From assembly GCA_028712885.1 (NCBI GenBank), contig JAQTPK010000012.1, forward strand, positions 5,001-57,350: a stretch of DNA of 52,350 nucleotides, written 5' to 3'. Shown here piece by piece: positions 41,470 to 50,072 of this stretch. The position numbers and the translations under genes are program-made. Positions within the stretch are counted from its first letter, which is position 1. Every line of letters begins with the position of its first letter. Source of the DNA: Syntrophales bacterium. Its GTDB lineage: Bacteria > Desulfobacterota > Syntrophia > Syntrophales > UBA4778. The notes below the pieces were generated by a model. The model made no database searches. It saw nothing but the letters and a program-made list of their open reading frames with translations, and had not been told where the DNA came from.

Positions 41470-41856
41470 ATGACGGAAATTTATGAAATTTCGGTTCAGG
41501 CGGAATTCGCCGCGGCGCATTGCCTGAGGGGGTATCCCGGAGACTGCGCCGGCGTGCACGGGCACAATTGGCTGGTGGAGGCGGTTGTCCGCTGCGAGCG
41601 GCTCAACGGCATCGGCATCGGCATCGATTTCCGGGAACTCCGGAGATTCTTGAAAGAGATTACAGAAGAGCTCGACCATACAGACCTCAATGCCCACCCG
41701 GCTTTCAGGAACGGGAACCCCACATCCGAAAATCTGGCGCGCTTCATTTTCCGGGAACTGGGGAGAAAGCTGGCCGGCCGGGGAGTAATGGTCGCCGGCG
41801 TCCGCGTTTCCGAGTCGCCGGGGGCCTCCGTCTTTTACAAGGAAAGAAGTTTCTAG
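41470..41856 (+). CDS. queD: 6-carboxy-tetrahydropterin synthase QueD
   Basis: First dedicated step after GTP cyclohydrolase I in queuosine synthesis; converts dihydroneopterin triphosphate to 6-carboxy-tetrahydropterin. 128 residues with the zinc-binding histidines in AAHCLRGYPGDCAGVHGHNW, the LDHTDLN motif and PTSENLARF. GGGAGT lies before the ATG. It starts 7 bases after iorB, and queE follows 14 bases on. Confidence 0.94.
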   Translation: MTEIYEISVQAEFAAAHCLRGYPGDCAGVHGHNWLVEAVVRCERLNGIGIGIDFRELRRFLKEITEELDHTDLNAHPAFRNGNPTSENLARFIFRELGRKLAGRGVMVAGVRVSESPGASVFYKERSF

Positions 41857-41870
41857 TTTCCGGTTTTCCC

Positions 41871-42503
41871 ATGATCAAGGTCAACGAAATTTTTTTCAGC
41901 ATCCAGGGCGAGTCCTCTTTTGCCGGATACCCTTGCGTCTTCGCCCGCCTGACCGGCTGCAATCTCCGGTGCTCTTATTGCGACACGGCCTATGCTTACG
42001 AGGAGGGCGCTGATTTCGAGCTGTCCCGGCTTGTTTCCCGGATCGAAAAGTTCCGGTGGCCGCTGGTGGAAATAACCGGGGGAGAGCCTCTCGTTCAGGA
42101 AGAGACCCCCGAGCTGGTGCGCATTCTGCTTGAAAAGAAATTCCAGGTTCTGGTCGAAACGAACGGCAGCCTCGATATCAGCGGGATAGCGGGGTGCGTC
42201 AGGATTCTGGATATAAAGTGCCCATCGAGCGGGGAATCGGAGAGGAACGACCTGCAAAACCTGAAACGCCTGACCGACAAAGACGAGCTTAAATTCGTGA
42301 TCGGCGACCGGGCGGATTTCGATTTCGCCCGCTCCATCGCGACCGGCGCCGGTCTGCCCCCCGGGATTCCCATCCATTTCTCGCCGGTTTTCGGCAAGCT
42401 CCCTCCCGAGACTCTCGCCGGCTGGATTCTCGAGCACAAGCTCCCGGTCAGGCTGCAGCTGCAACTGCACAAGATCGTCTGGGGGAATGAAAGAGGGCGT
42501 TAG
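41871..42503 (+). CDS. queE: 7-carboxy-7-deazaguanine synthase QueE
   Basis: Radical SAM enzyme of 210 residues that makes 7-carboxy-7-deazaguanine. It begins MIKVNEIFFSIQGES, the QueE opening, and the cluster motif is CNLRCSYCDT, followed by ITGGEPLVQEE and VETNGSLDI. ATG 41871 is chosen because the family starts there; the upstream open frame is a shadow of queD. It lies 14 bases from queD, with queC further downstream. Confidence 0.95.
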   Translation: MIKVNEIFFSIQGESSFAGYPCVFARLTGCNLRCSYCDTAYAYEEGADFELSRLVSRIEKFRWPLVEITGGEPLVQEETPELVRILLEKKFQVLVETNGSLDISGIAGCVRILDIKCPSSGESERNDLQNLKRLTDKDELKFVIGDRADFDFARSIATGAGLPPGIPIHFSPVFGKLPPETLAGWILEHKLPVRLQLQLHKIVWGNERGR

Positions 42504-42830
42504 GCATTGGGCATTGGGCGTAAAATGCGGGACGGGCGGGAAAGGTCCATTGAGTCCATTGCGTCCGTTGCGTCAAAAAGACGGCATTGGGGCAGGCACA
42601 GGCCCTATTATAAACTGCTTCCTTTGTGATCTCCCCCGCGCTTGACGGGAGAGGGCCGGGGTGAGGGTGAAACCCCTTACGGTTTACGCTTTACGGTTTT
42701 GGATTCTGGATTCAGGATTTGTTTGGGATTTAGAGTTTGGGATTTGGGATTTATCGCGCAGCTGGATAGTGCTTGGTATTGGGCTTCAACACCTTACTCC
42801 TTACTCTTTACGCCTTACGGTGGCAGTTAA
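42504..42830. repeat. Mixed short-word repeats between queE and queC
   Basis: No gene. In order: gcattgggcattgggcg words (42505-42525), gcgggacgggcgggaaagg words, ttgagtccattgcgtccg words (42548-42580), a stem ctcccccgcgcttgacgggagag with ggccggggtgagggtg (42630-42670), ccttacggtttacgctttacgg words (42676-42697), ggattttggg/tttgggattt words (42700-42760), and a final accttactccttactc block up to queC. Five word families in 330 bases make this the most mixed site in the window. Confidence 0.8.
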
Positions 42831-43514
42831 ATGAAACCTAAAGCGGTGGTTTTGACCAGCGGCGGCATCGATTCCACCACGACCCTGGCAATCGCCCGGG
42901 AACAGGGATTTGAAACATACTGCCTGACGTTCCGGTACGGACAGCGCCATTCCCGCGAAATCGAAGCAGCCCGGCGCATTGCCGTCGCAATGGGGGCAAA
43001 GGACCATCTCATCATCGATATAGATCTGGGGCGGATCGGAGGATCGGCCCTGACGACCCCGTTGGAGGTTCCCAAATCCAGGGGGGAAGAGGAAATCCGC
43101 AAAGGAATACCCGTCACTTATGTTCCGGCGCGCAACACCGTCTTCCTGTCTTACGCCCTCGCCTGGGCGGAAGTGCTCGGTGCGGAAGATATTTTCATCG
43201 GAGCCAACTCCGTGGATTACTCCGGATATCCGGACTGCCGGCCCGAGTACCTCCGCGCTTTTGAAGCTATGGCGAATCTCGCGCTGCGGGAAACGGTTGA
43301 GGGCCGGATGCGGATCTCCATCCGCGCGCCTTTGCTGCGGATGACGAAGGCCGAGATCATCCTGAAGGGAGTAGAGCTCGGAGTCGATTACGCCCATACG
43401 CACAGCTGCTACGATCCCCATGCGGACGGACGCGCCTGCGGCCTCTGCGACAGCTGCTCCCTCAGAAAAAAGGGCTTTCGTGAGGCCGGAGTCCCGGACC
43501 CCACCCGTTATTGA
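42831..43514 (+). CDS. queC: 7-cyano-7-deazaguanine synthase QueC
   Basis: ATP-dependent conversion of 7-carboxy-7-deazaguanine to preQ0. 227 residues with the PP-loop [65 protein letters not shown], and the zinc cysteines in [25 protein letters not shown]. With queD and queE it makes three of the preQ0 genes; queF is not in the window. ATG 42831 follows a repeat and has a weak ribosome site. Confidence 0.95.
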   Translation: MKPKAVVLTSGGIDSTTTLAIAREQGFETYCLTFRYGQRHSREIEAARRIAVAMGAKDHLIIDIDLGRIGGSALTTPLEVPKSRGEEEIRKGIPVTYVPARNTVFLSYALAWAEVLGAEDIFIGANSVDYSGYPDCRPEYLRAFEAMANLALRETVEGRMRISIRAPLLRMTKAEIILKGVELGVDYAHTHSCYDPHADGRACGLCDSCSLRKKGFREAGVPDPTRY

Positions 43515-43678
43515 GTTTCACGCCTGGAAAGAAACAGTCAGCTTTCGCCATCATCCATAATCTGATTTTTCTCCTCTACAGACCCGGGGGACGGCTCCGA
43601 AAATTAAAACGCTGTTTAATACTTGTCCCGATGGATTTATGACGGGCCGCGGTTAAAATTGATATAAGGAGGTGAAAA

Positions 43679-43846
43679 ATGGAACAGGACCTTGTTTGCA
43701 GAGTGCCGGTTGACGAAAAAACGACCGCCTTCAAGAGCACGTACCAGGGGAAGGAATATTATTTCTGCTGCGAAGAATGCAAAGCGGACTTTGACGACAG
43801 GCCGCAGGTTTATACGGCGAGCGGAGAGGGAATAAAGGATTCCTGA
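43679..43846 (+). CDS. YHS-domain mini-protein
   Basis: A protein of 55 residues, too short for usual ORF cutoffs. ATG 43679 is preceded by a perfect AAGGAGGT at good spacing. The sequence [20 protein letters not shown] with [13 protein letters not shown] and DRPQVY fits the YHS domain, which binds metal through cysteines (Cys7 in the N-terminal motif, then CCEEC). Such domains occur alone or in copper-related proteins. The usual VCGM signature is VCRV here. The stop is 8 bases from the decayed ald fragment on the other strand. Confidence 0.85.
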   Translation: MEQDLVCRVPVDEKTTAFKSTYQGKEYYFCCEECKADFDDRPQVYTASGEGIKDS

Positions 43847-43853
43847 ACCCATC

Positions 43854-44168
43854 TACGCTGTATACCGGGTCGGAATGGGTCGTCGGCCGCGTTGTCTCCA
43901 TGCATCCTCCCTGGTCGACGGAGACGTCCACGGCAACGCTCCCCGCCTGCATGGCGGAGATCATCGTGCGCGTGATGACGCGCGGGGCGCGCGCGCCTTT
44001 GACCAGCACCGCCCCGATGAGCAGGTCGGCTTCCGTTGCGGCTTCGGCAAGCATGCCTGCCTGAACGAGAACACGGTGGCCCGCCGCAACCAGGGCCTGC
44101 ACGCCTCCCGGCGTCATCGCGACGCGGTATTCCTGGTCTTTGATCTCTCTGGGAATGCCGATGATCAT
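43854..44168 (-). pseudogene. ald: Alanine dehydrogenase remnant
   Basis: The N-terminus matches alanine dehydrogenase ([20 protein letters not shown] to HRVLVQAG, 38 residues). It then jumps in frame to the later segment [24 protein letters not shown] and [23 protein letters not shown]. About 200 residues, including most of the substrate and NAD-binding region, are missing. After VYSVDG the alignment ends, and the C-terminus is gone. This is therefore an internally deleted, truncated gene. Its frame runs on to 43731 over the YHS gene, without similarity. Confidence 0.85.
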
Positions 44169-44190
44169 GTCTGCAGTTTCCGGTTTCGGG

Positions 44191-44361
44191 TCAGGGCAGA
44201 AAGTGCCCGGTTCGTTTCTCGAATATTTCTACTTCATCATAGTCAGGATTACTTTTATTAAAGAGTTCTTCTCTCCTGTTTTCTGCACTGATGTAATCCA
44301 AAAATAATTCAGGCTCTTGAATAAATCCTCTTTTCGCTTCAACCACAATCCATATCTTCAT
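44191..44361 (-). CDS. Small protein coupled to the nuclease-like gene
   Basis: A protein of 56 residues from ATG 44361, overlapping the stop of the upstream gene by ATGA. It opens with [20 protein letters not shown], followed by many charged residues and no cysteines. It is A/T-richer than neighbours, like its partner gene. It could be a toxin-antitoxin or accessory partner, but no family is recognised. A longer frame to 44391 is possible but overlaps the partner. Confidence 0.6.
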   Translation of the reverse strand: MKIWIVVEAKRGFIQEPELFLDYISAENRREELFNKSNPDYDEVEIFEKRTGHFLP

Positions 44362-45269
44362 GCGCCTGCTCCTCTTGTTCTGTTGAACCAACTATATACA
44401 TCTTTGTACTCTAAAAAATTGCATACTTCGCCCAAACCGCTCATCTTGAACGTCGGCCTGCTGATTTGGCGATGAAAAAGCGAGCGCCTGATTTCATCAG
44501 ATACAATGCTGAATTTCGGTTTCAGCTTTGGTTCCATCAGATAAAGATCATTGAATCTGAGTAACCCGGAGTAGATCGTAGTCGAATGCTCCACCTCGAA
44601 CATAGCGGAAATTTCGCTGGATCCCTTTCGCAACCATAAAACATCGACTTCCCGGACAACATCGTCGATGGGCTTATACCTTGATGGAAGTTCCTCCCGG
44701 CAATGGAACTTCTCAGCTAAACTCCAGTCCAGTTTATTTCTGTCGTGATCCGGTACCCAAATATCATACCCCTTGCTTGTGCCTATAGAACCAATAAAGG
44801 TTTGAATCTGAGAATGATTGAATTCGGGGAAAATATGTATCTTGTTTTTCTCAACAAGTCCTTCAATCTTTTCCCATCCATAACATCCTTCAATAGAGAA
44901 ACGACCGGCATTCGCGATATAAAGCTCCAAGCCATCATCATGATATATCTGACACTTGAACTGACCATCCGAGGCGGGAGTTAACGCACTGAAAATATCT
45001 TCAAAATCGGAAAAAGGGACGAAAACAGGTTCTGTCTGACTGTCCCAAAGAAAACAAATAAGTGAGTTGAATCCTTCGAGTTGTTTTAAATCTTCCTGCC
45101 TTAATCCATAAAAGGATCGATGTCCGGAATGGATTTTAGAATACCTGATATAAATACGGAGTTGACCTGAACTTATTTCAAATAAAGACAAGCTGCTCGG
45201 CAGCTGTTTTAATCTGCCGAATTGCTTAGAAAGACGGCTCAGAAATGCTGCTTTAACCGGATTCGCCAT
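44358..45269 (-). CDS. Unknown protein with PD-(D/E)XK-like nuclease motif
   Basis: A protein of 303 residues. Near the C-terminus FEVEHSTTIYSGLLRFNDL resembles the strand-E-x-(E/K/H) core of restriction-endonuclease-like folds. An upstream candidate acidic site is YDIWVPDHDRNKLDW, with DVLWLRKGSSEISAMFEVEH as the central strand pair. The N-terminal 150 residues are not recognised. Its base composition is clearly A/T-richer than surrounding genes, suggesting horizontal acquisition. It may belong to a restriction or defence function. No signal peptide. ATG 45269. Confidence 0.65.
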   Translation of the reverse strand: MANPVKAAFLSRLSKQFGRLKQLPSSLSLFEISSGQLRIYIRYSKIHSGHRSFYGLRQEDLKQLEGFNSLICFLWDSQTEPVFVPFSDFEDIFSALTPASDGQFKCQIYHDDGLELYIANAGRFSIEGCYGWEKIEGLVEKNKIHIFPEFNHSQIQTFIGSIGTSKGYDIWVPDHDRNKLDWSLAEKFHCREELPSRYKPIDDVVREVDVLWLRKGSSEISAMFEVEHSTTIYSGLLRFNDLYLMEPKLKPKFSIVSDEIRRSLFHRQISRPTFKMSGLGEVCNFLEYKDVYSWFNRTRGAGA

Positions 45270-45390
45270 TGGCAGAGATCATCCGATGATTTACATTCCT
45301 GAGTACCAGAAAAGTATCCCGCATGCAAACAAATCCGGCGATGTTTGTTCGGATTCGGAAAAAACGGTCCCGTTACAAATTGAAAATCTC

Positions 45391-46398
45391 TCACCTTGTC
45401 ACGCTCTCACCTTCTGCTTTGTCAGATGCAAGCTCCACCGCCGCCTCGACCAGCCCCCGGCAGATTCGGCTCATCATCCGGAAATCGAGGGTGTCGATCG
45501 TATCGTTCGGCGAATGGTAATTCGGGTTCCGGTAAAAAGCGGTGTCCGTGACCATGAGTGCTTTGAATCCCAGATCCCAGAAACCATCGTGGTCGGAGAG
45601 ATTGATGCCCGGAATCAGCCGGGATGCCGCCAGCGTCTGTACCGGAATACCTGTGCGGCGAAGCGCCGCAGCCACCAGTCGGACTTCGCTTTTCGATTCG
45701 GAATCCCCCACCACGCCGATGAAATTCGGAGTCGAAGGGAAAAACCTGCCCATGAGAGGAAGGGGGAAAGCCTGGCCGCCTTCTCTGTCGCTGAAGTATC
45801 CCAGCATCTCGAGCGAGATCATTATCCTGAGATTCTCTCCCCTATCCCTGGCCGATTTCGCATGGACCCGGCTCCCCATGTACGGAGTATTGAACATCGG
45901 ATGCTCCTCCAAATTGAAAAAGACGAGCCTTATGGTCCGCTCACGGTTCCTCTCTTTCAATGCGCGGCACATTTCCAGGAGCACTGATACTGCAGATGCA
46001 TTGTCGTCCGCACCGGGCGAACCCAGCACGCTGTCGTAATGCGCCCCGAACAGGACGATTTCTTCGGGACGGGTCTCGCCGGGCAGATTGACGACAATAT
46101 TACTGTATGCCTTGTCGTCGAAGACGTAAGATTGCAGTTCATGCCGGATATCCGCCTGCCGTAGAACGCCGATAATGTAATCCCTCGCCGCATCGATTTT
46201 TTCGGTTTCAAACACGCTCCTTGATCCGATTTGTACGCTGAGGGCTTCGACATGCCGGTACAGCAGCTCACCCGTCGCGTCTCCGGCAAGATCGGCGGGA
46301 GGTTTTACGGATGGCGAATACCTCGTCTTGACAATAGGATATCCGATAAGGATAACCATCAGAACAAGAATGAAAACAAGTGACACAATAAATTTCAT
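45391..46398 (-). CDS. Membrane-anchored M28-family peptidase
   Basis: Zinc aminopeptidase-like protein of 335 residues. The N-terminal hydrophobic helix FIVSLVFILVLMVILIGYP anchors or secretes it. Dizinc ligands are visible: GAHYDSVLGSPGADDNASA (His, Asp), FFNLEEHPM (Glu-Glu), MISLEMLGY, and SDHDGFWDLG near the end (His). It would cleave peptides outside the cytoplasmic membrane. It is a lone minus-strand gene after the A/T-rich pair, with repeats upstream. Confidence 0.9.
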   Translation of the reverse strand: MKFIVSLVFILVLMVILIGYPIVKTRYSPSVKPPADLAGDATGELLYRHVEALSVQIGSRSVFETEKIDAARDYIIGVLRQADIRHELQSYVFDDKAYSNIVVNLPGETRPEEIVLFGAHYDSVLGSPGADDNASAVSVLLEMCRALKERNRERTIRLVFFNLEEHPMFNTPYMGSRVHAKSARDRGENLRIMISLEMLGYFSDREGGQAFPLPLMGRFFPSTPNFIGVVGDSESKSEVRLVAAALRRTGIPVQTLAASRLIPGINLSDHDGFWDLGFKALMVTDTAFYRNPNYHSPNDTIDTLDFRMMSRICRGLVEAAVELASDKAEGESVTR

Positions 46399-46736
46399 TG
46401 CCTCAATACCTGAAAAATTCTGTACAGGTCATGATTTTTAGCTGAAAGACAAGGATGTGTAAAGACCCTATGAGCCGGCCGGGGCTTTCTTATGGAAGGT
46501 GCCGTACTCTTTTGGAAAACGGCGTTGTCATAATCGGGGATATTGTGATAAAAAGGGCGTGAAGCGTGAAGCGTGAAGCGTGAGGCGTAAGGCGTTAAAC
46601 GTCAGGTCAGGCCCAAGGTGATCTTTGAACACACCTTACCCCTTACGGTTTACTCCTTACAGTAGAGGGATTTGGTATTTAACACTTTACGCTTTACGCA
46701 TAAAAAGCTTTAGACGAATAAGGAGGTCATTACAGA
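46399..46736. other. Gene-free stretch with hairpin repeat at its right end
   Basis: 46399-46555 holds nothing recognised beyond the presumed promoter of the M28 gene. From 46556 the region is a hairpin-word repeat (listed separately). The ribosome site AAGGAGG for the aldolase lies near 46721. Confidence 0.7.
46556..46705. repeat. Hairpin repeat, GCGTGAA/GCGTAAG word family
   Basis: Left words ggcgtgaagcgtgaagcgtg and aggcgtaaggcg are mirrored by ccttaccccttacgg, tttactccttac and actttacgctttacgc. The left arm has three near-identical gcgtgaa copies in a row, evidence of recent word copying. Confidence 0.8.
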
Positions 46737-47528
46737 ATGGACTGGGGGATGGCAAACCGCCTCTCAAAACTGTTTCAACCCGACGGGAACTGTTTTTACC
46801 TGCCTATAGACCACGGCTATTTTCAGGGGCCGACCCGATGCCTGGAAAGGCCGGGAGAGACGATCCGTCCTCTCCTGCCCTATTGCGACGCCCTTTTCGT
46901 AACCAGGGGCGTCCTGCGCTCGTCCATCATCCCCGCGGGAAGCAAGCCGATCATTCTTCGGGTCTCGGGAGGGCCGAGCGTGATCGGCCGGGACCTTGCC
47001 GACGAACAGATCACAACGTCCATGGAAGAAATTATCCGCCTTAACGCGACCGCCGTGGGCGTATCGATATTTGTGGGCAGCGATTACGAGCGGCAGTCGC
47101 TCATGAATCTTTCCAGCCTGGTTAACGAGTGCGAGAGATACGGCATTCCGGTAATGGCCGTAACAGCGGTAGGGAAGGAGCTTGAAAAGCAGGAGTCCCG
47201 CTACCTGGCGCTCAGCTCCAGGATCGCGGCCGAACTGGGGGCCAGGGTTGTCAAGACTTACTGGTGCAAGGATTTCGACAGGGTCACCACAGGCTGTCCC
47301 GTCCCGGTGGTAATGGCCGGCGGACCGAAATGCGAGACAGAGCTTGAAGTACTCGAATTTGTACACGACGGAATGCAGAACGGGGCCGTAGGCGTAAATC
47401 TCGGCAGAAATGTCTGGCAGAACCCGCACCCCGCGGCCATGATGCGCGCCCTGTACTCGATTATTCACGAAAAGGCCAAACCAAAAGAAGCGTTCGATAT
47501 TTTCAAGGAACTGAAAAATAAGGGGTAA
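46737..47528 (+). CDS. Class I aldolase, LsrF/FbaB-like
   Basis: DeoC/LsrF-type aldolase of 263 residues. The signature LPIDHGYFQGPTRCLE matches the LsrF subfamily, and the Schiff-base lysine lies in ARVVKTYWCKDF. VMAGGPKC and GAVGVNLGRNVWQN follow at the phosphate-binding end. Known relatives include 3-hydroxy-5-phosphonooxypentane-2,4-dione thiolase, aminodideoxyheptulosonate synthase and class I fructose-bisphosphate aldolase. The substrate is not decidable here. AAGGAGG precedes ATG. It heads a row with a zinc dehydrogenase and a class II aldolase. Confidence 0.88.
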   Translation: MDWGMANRLSKLFQPDGNCFYLPIDHGYFQGPTRCLERPGETIRPLLPYCDALFVTRGVLRSSIIPAGSKPIILRVSGGPSVIGRDLADEQITTSMEEIIRLNATAVGVSIFVGSDYERQSLMNLSSLVNECERYGIPVMAVTAVGKELEKQESRYLALSSRIAAELGARVVKTYWCKDFDRVTTGCPVPVVMAGGPKCETELEVLEFVHDGMQNGAVGVNLGRNVWQNPHPAAMMRALYSIIHEKAKPKEAFDIFKELKNKG

Positions 47529-47551
47529 AATCCCAAGCACAATATAAAACA

Positions 47552-47705
47552 GCGTAAGTCGTAAAGCGTGAGGCGCAAGGAGTTCCGGGTTATGGGGTAT
47601 GGGCGGAAAGCATCCGGATCCGGCTTCGCATTTTATTTCTTTCGTGTGCTGGGCATGAGGTGATTTTTAAGCACACCTTACTCTTTACGGTTTACGCCTT
47701 ACGGT
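47552..47705. repeat. Hairpin repeat, CGTAAAGCG word family
   Basis: Left words cgtaagtcgtaaagcgtgagg and gcgcaagg pair with caccttactctttacgg and tttacgccttacgg on the right, separated by about 80 unrelated bases. It fills the gap between the aldolase and the zinc dehydrogenase. Confidence 0.78.
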
Positions 47706-47719
47706 TGCTGGATGTTATG

Positions 47720-48745
47720 ATGCGTGTTGCAATGTATTACAGCAACCGCGATGTGCGGTTGCAGGAAATGCCCAAGCCCAAAGCGGGGCCCGGCGAAATC
47801 CTGGTGAAAGTCCTGGCGAGCGGGATCTGCGGCAGCGACGTCCTCGAATGGTACAGGATCAAAAAGGCCCCGCTGGTGCTCGGCCATGAGATATCGGGGG
47901 AAATTGCCGAGACGGGTGAAGGCGTGCAGGGCCTGGAGCCGGGACAAAGGATTTTTGTTTCGCACCATATACCCTGCAATACATGCCATTACTGTCTCCG
48001 GGGGCACCATACCGCATGTGAGACGCTGCATACCACCAATTACGACCCCGGCGGATTTGCGGAATTCATCCGCGTGCCGAAACTGAATGTCGACCGCGGC
48101 GTTTTCCCCCTGCCGGCAGGGGTTTCGCACGATCAGGGCGTCTTCATCGAGCCGCTCGCCTGTGTTATACGCGGCCAGAGGATTGCCGGTCTTCAGCCGG
48201 GGCAAAGCGTCCTGATCCTCGGCAGCGGAATTTCAGGACTGCTGCACCTGCTCGCAGCGCGCGCTCTGGGCGCCGGCAGGATCATTATGAGCGACGTGAG
48301 CATGTTCCGCCTGGAGGTCGCCCGCAAGTACGGGGCCGATGAAGCGCTGCACGCCGGCGAGGACATTCCGGCGCGGGTCCGGGAAATCAACGACGGCAGG
48401 CTCGCCGAAGCGGTTATCGTCTGCACGGGAGCGCTTTCCGCTTTCCTGCAGGCGCTCCAGTCCGTAGACCGCGGCGGCAGGATTCTCTGCTTCGCAACCC
48501 CGGAGCCGGGGATAAATCTGCCCGTCCCGGTGAACGATTTCTGGCGTAATGAGATCACGATTCTTCCCTCTTACGGCAACAGCCCGCTGGACGCGACGAT
48601 CGCCATCGATATGCTGCGCAGCGGCAGGATTTCGGTGGAAAAAATGATAACCCACCGGCTCGGCCTGGCGGAAACCGGCCTCGGGTTCCGCCTTATGGCT
48701 GAGGCCGGAGAATCCCTGAAAATAGTAATTGAGCCGCAGAGATGA
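47720..48745 (+). CDS. Zinc-dependent medium-chain alcohol dehydrogenase
   Basis: A protein of 341 residues of the sorbitol/threonine dehydrogenase type. Catalytic zinc site elements are SGICGSDVLEWY and GHEISGE. The structural zinc cysteines are in CNTCHYCLRGHHTAC. The Rossmann loop is LILGSGISGLLHLLAA. It lies downstream of the LsrF-like aldolase and upstream of the class II aldolase; the three may share a sugar or polyol pathway, which is inference. ATG 47720 is preferred, with ATG 47717 or 47732 as alternatives. Confidence 0.9.
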   Translation: MRVAMYYSNRDVRLQEMPKPKAGPGEILVKVLASGICGSDVLEWYRIKKAPLVLGHEISGEIAETGEGVQGLEPGQRIFVSHHIPCNTCHYCLRGHHTACETLHTTNYDPGGFAEFIRVPKLNVDRGVFPLPAGVSHDQGVFIEPLACVIRGQRIAGLQPGQSVLILGSGISGLLHLLAARALGAGRIIMSDVSMFRLEVARKYGADEALHAGEDIPARVREINDGRLAEAVIVCTGALSAFLQALQSVDRGGRILCFATPEPGINLPVPVNDFWRNEITILPSYGNSPLDATIAIDMLRSGRISVEKMITHRLGLAETGLGFRLMAEAGESLKIVIEPQR

Positions 48746-48914
48746 TCAAGTACAGGCATATTCTGCTCCATCCCCCTGAAGAGCGAATTTACGCCTTCAA
48801 CCCCGGGTCCGGCCCGGATGCAGAGCCGCGCCCCTGCCCTCCAGGCGCCTGAGCGCGCCGAACCGGCTTATTTCCTGCTACAATTTACTTGTTTCAAAAG
48901 GATGAACTCAGCAG

Positions 48915-50072
48915 ATGATGAACAGCTATTCCAGGGACAAAATAACAGAAATAATCCGGCTTTGCGCGGAAAGGCTCTTCCGCGGGGGCCTGACGGAGGA
49001 AAATGCTCCCTTGATCGCCTTATCCGCCGATTCCGGGATTGTTCTGGACGGAGAGGGCGCAGGGAAAACCATTCTGGAAGACGTCATGCGGGAGTTGCAG
49101 CTTCGCTCCATAATCCTGTCCCAGCCTGCCGAGCCCTATCGTTCCATCATTGATTTCCTGTCTGCGGAGGCCGGTGCTCAGGGAGCTATCTGGGGCGACA
49201 GACGTGGCGTTCTCTTTCGCAGCCTTCCCGTGATCGAAAAGACCGCGGAAGCTGCGCTTTCCGTATTGCGGCGGCGCCGGGGGGCCGTAGTTTCGGGACT
49301 CGGGATCATGGCGGCGGGAAGATCGGGGTCCGAAGAGGCTTTTGACGTTTATTATTCCATCTGCTTCGGCTGTTTCGTCAGGTTTTTCAGCGAATGCCTG
49401 CGCCTTGGCCGAAACGGAAGCCTCGGCCGGGAAAGGATGACGGCCTTCTCCCGGGCGGTGTCATTTCTCGATCCGCAGCATATGCGTTTTCCGGACCTCG
49501 CCCGCGGGCCCTTTCAGACGGAAGAGGAAGCGAAGATAGCAATCGAAGAGGCGGGCCGGAACACGGTGCGTTACCGGCTGGTGGATTCAAGCTACGGCAA
49601 CATCTCTTACAGGCTGGGCGGGAAACTGCTGATCAGCCGCACCGGCATTCCGCTTGACGAACTCCGCGGGGCAATCGAGACCTGTCCGCTGGGAGAGGAA
49701 ACTTGCCTTACCCCGGCTTCGCGCGAGCTGCCGGCCCACCGCCGCATCGTTCTGGAGACGGAGAACAGGGCCGTTCTGCACGGGCACCCGAAATTTTCGG
49801 TAGTCCTGTCCCTCGATCACGACAGCGTGCTCGCCGGAAAAGGCGGGGTGGCGGCGAGGATCGACGACGTGCCGGTCGTAGCGGGGAAACCGGGCGAAGG
49901 ACCGGACGGCCTACATTTAACCGTTCCTCCGGCCCTCAACGAAAACCGGGGCGTCATTGTGTACGGCCATGGCGTCTTTACCGCCGGAAGGGAAGATTTC
50001 AACGAGGCCTTCCGGAACATGCTGGAAATTGAGCGCATGTGTAGGGATAAATACTTCCATGAAATTCATTGA
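48915..50072 (+). CDS. Class II aldolase/adducin-family protein with N-terminal extension
   Basis: A protein of 385 residues. The C-terminal half (about 215-380) is a class II aldolase domain: YGNISYRLGGKLLISRTG, then the zinc site RAVLHGHPKFS and later VIVYGHGVF. The N-terminal 200 residues have no recognised active-site motif; they may be a diverged second aldolase-like domain (DKITEIIRLCAERLFRGG at the start). The substrate is unknown. AAAGG is about 12 nt upstream. It overlaps obgE by 14 bases, a tight coupling with a housekeeping gene. Confidence 0.85.
   Translation: MMNSYSRDKITEIIRLCAERLFRGGLTEENAPLIALSADSGIVLDGEGAGKTILEDVMRELQLRSIILSQPAEPYRSIIDFLSAEAGAQGAIWGDRRGVLFRSLPVIEKTAEAALSVLRRRRGAVVSGLGIMAAGRSGSEEAFDVYYSICFGCFVRFFSECLRLGRNGSLGRERMTAFSRAVSFLDPQHMRFPDLARGPFQTEEEAKIAIEEAGRNTVRYRLVDSSYGNISYRLGGKLLISRTGIPLDELRGAIETCPLGEETCLTPASRELPAHRRIVLETENRAVLHGHPKFSVVLSLDHDSVLAGKGGVAARIDDVPVVAGKPGEGPDGLHLTVPPALNENRGVIVYGHGVFTAGREDFNEAFRNMLEIERMCRDKYFHEIH

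Noticed and set aside
48742-48852. 36-codon frame overlapping the dehydrogenase stop as ATGA
   Set aside because: Too short, proline-rich end, no family; overlap alone is weak support.
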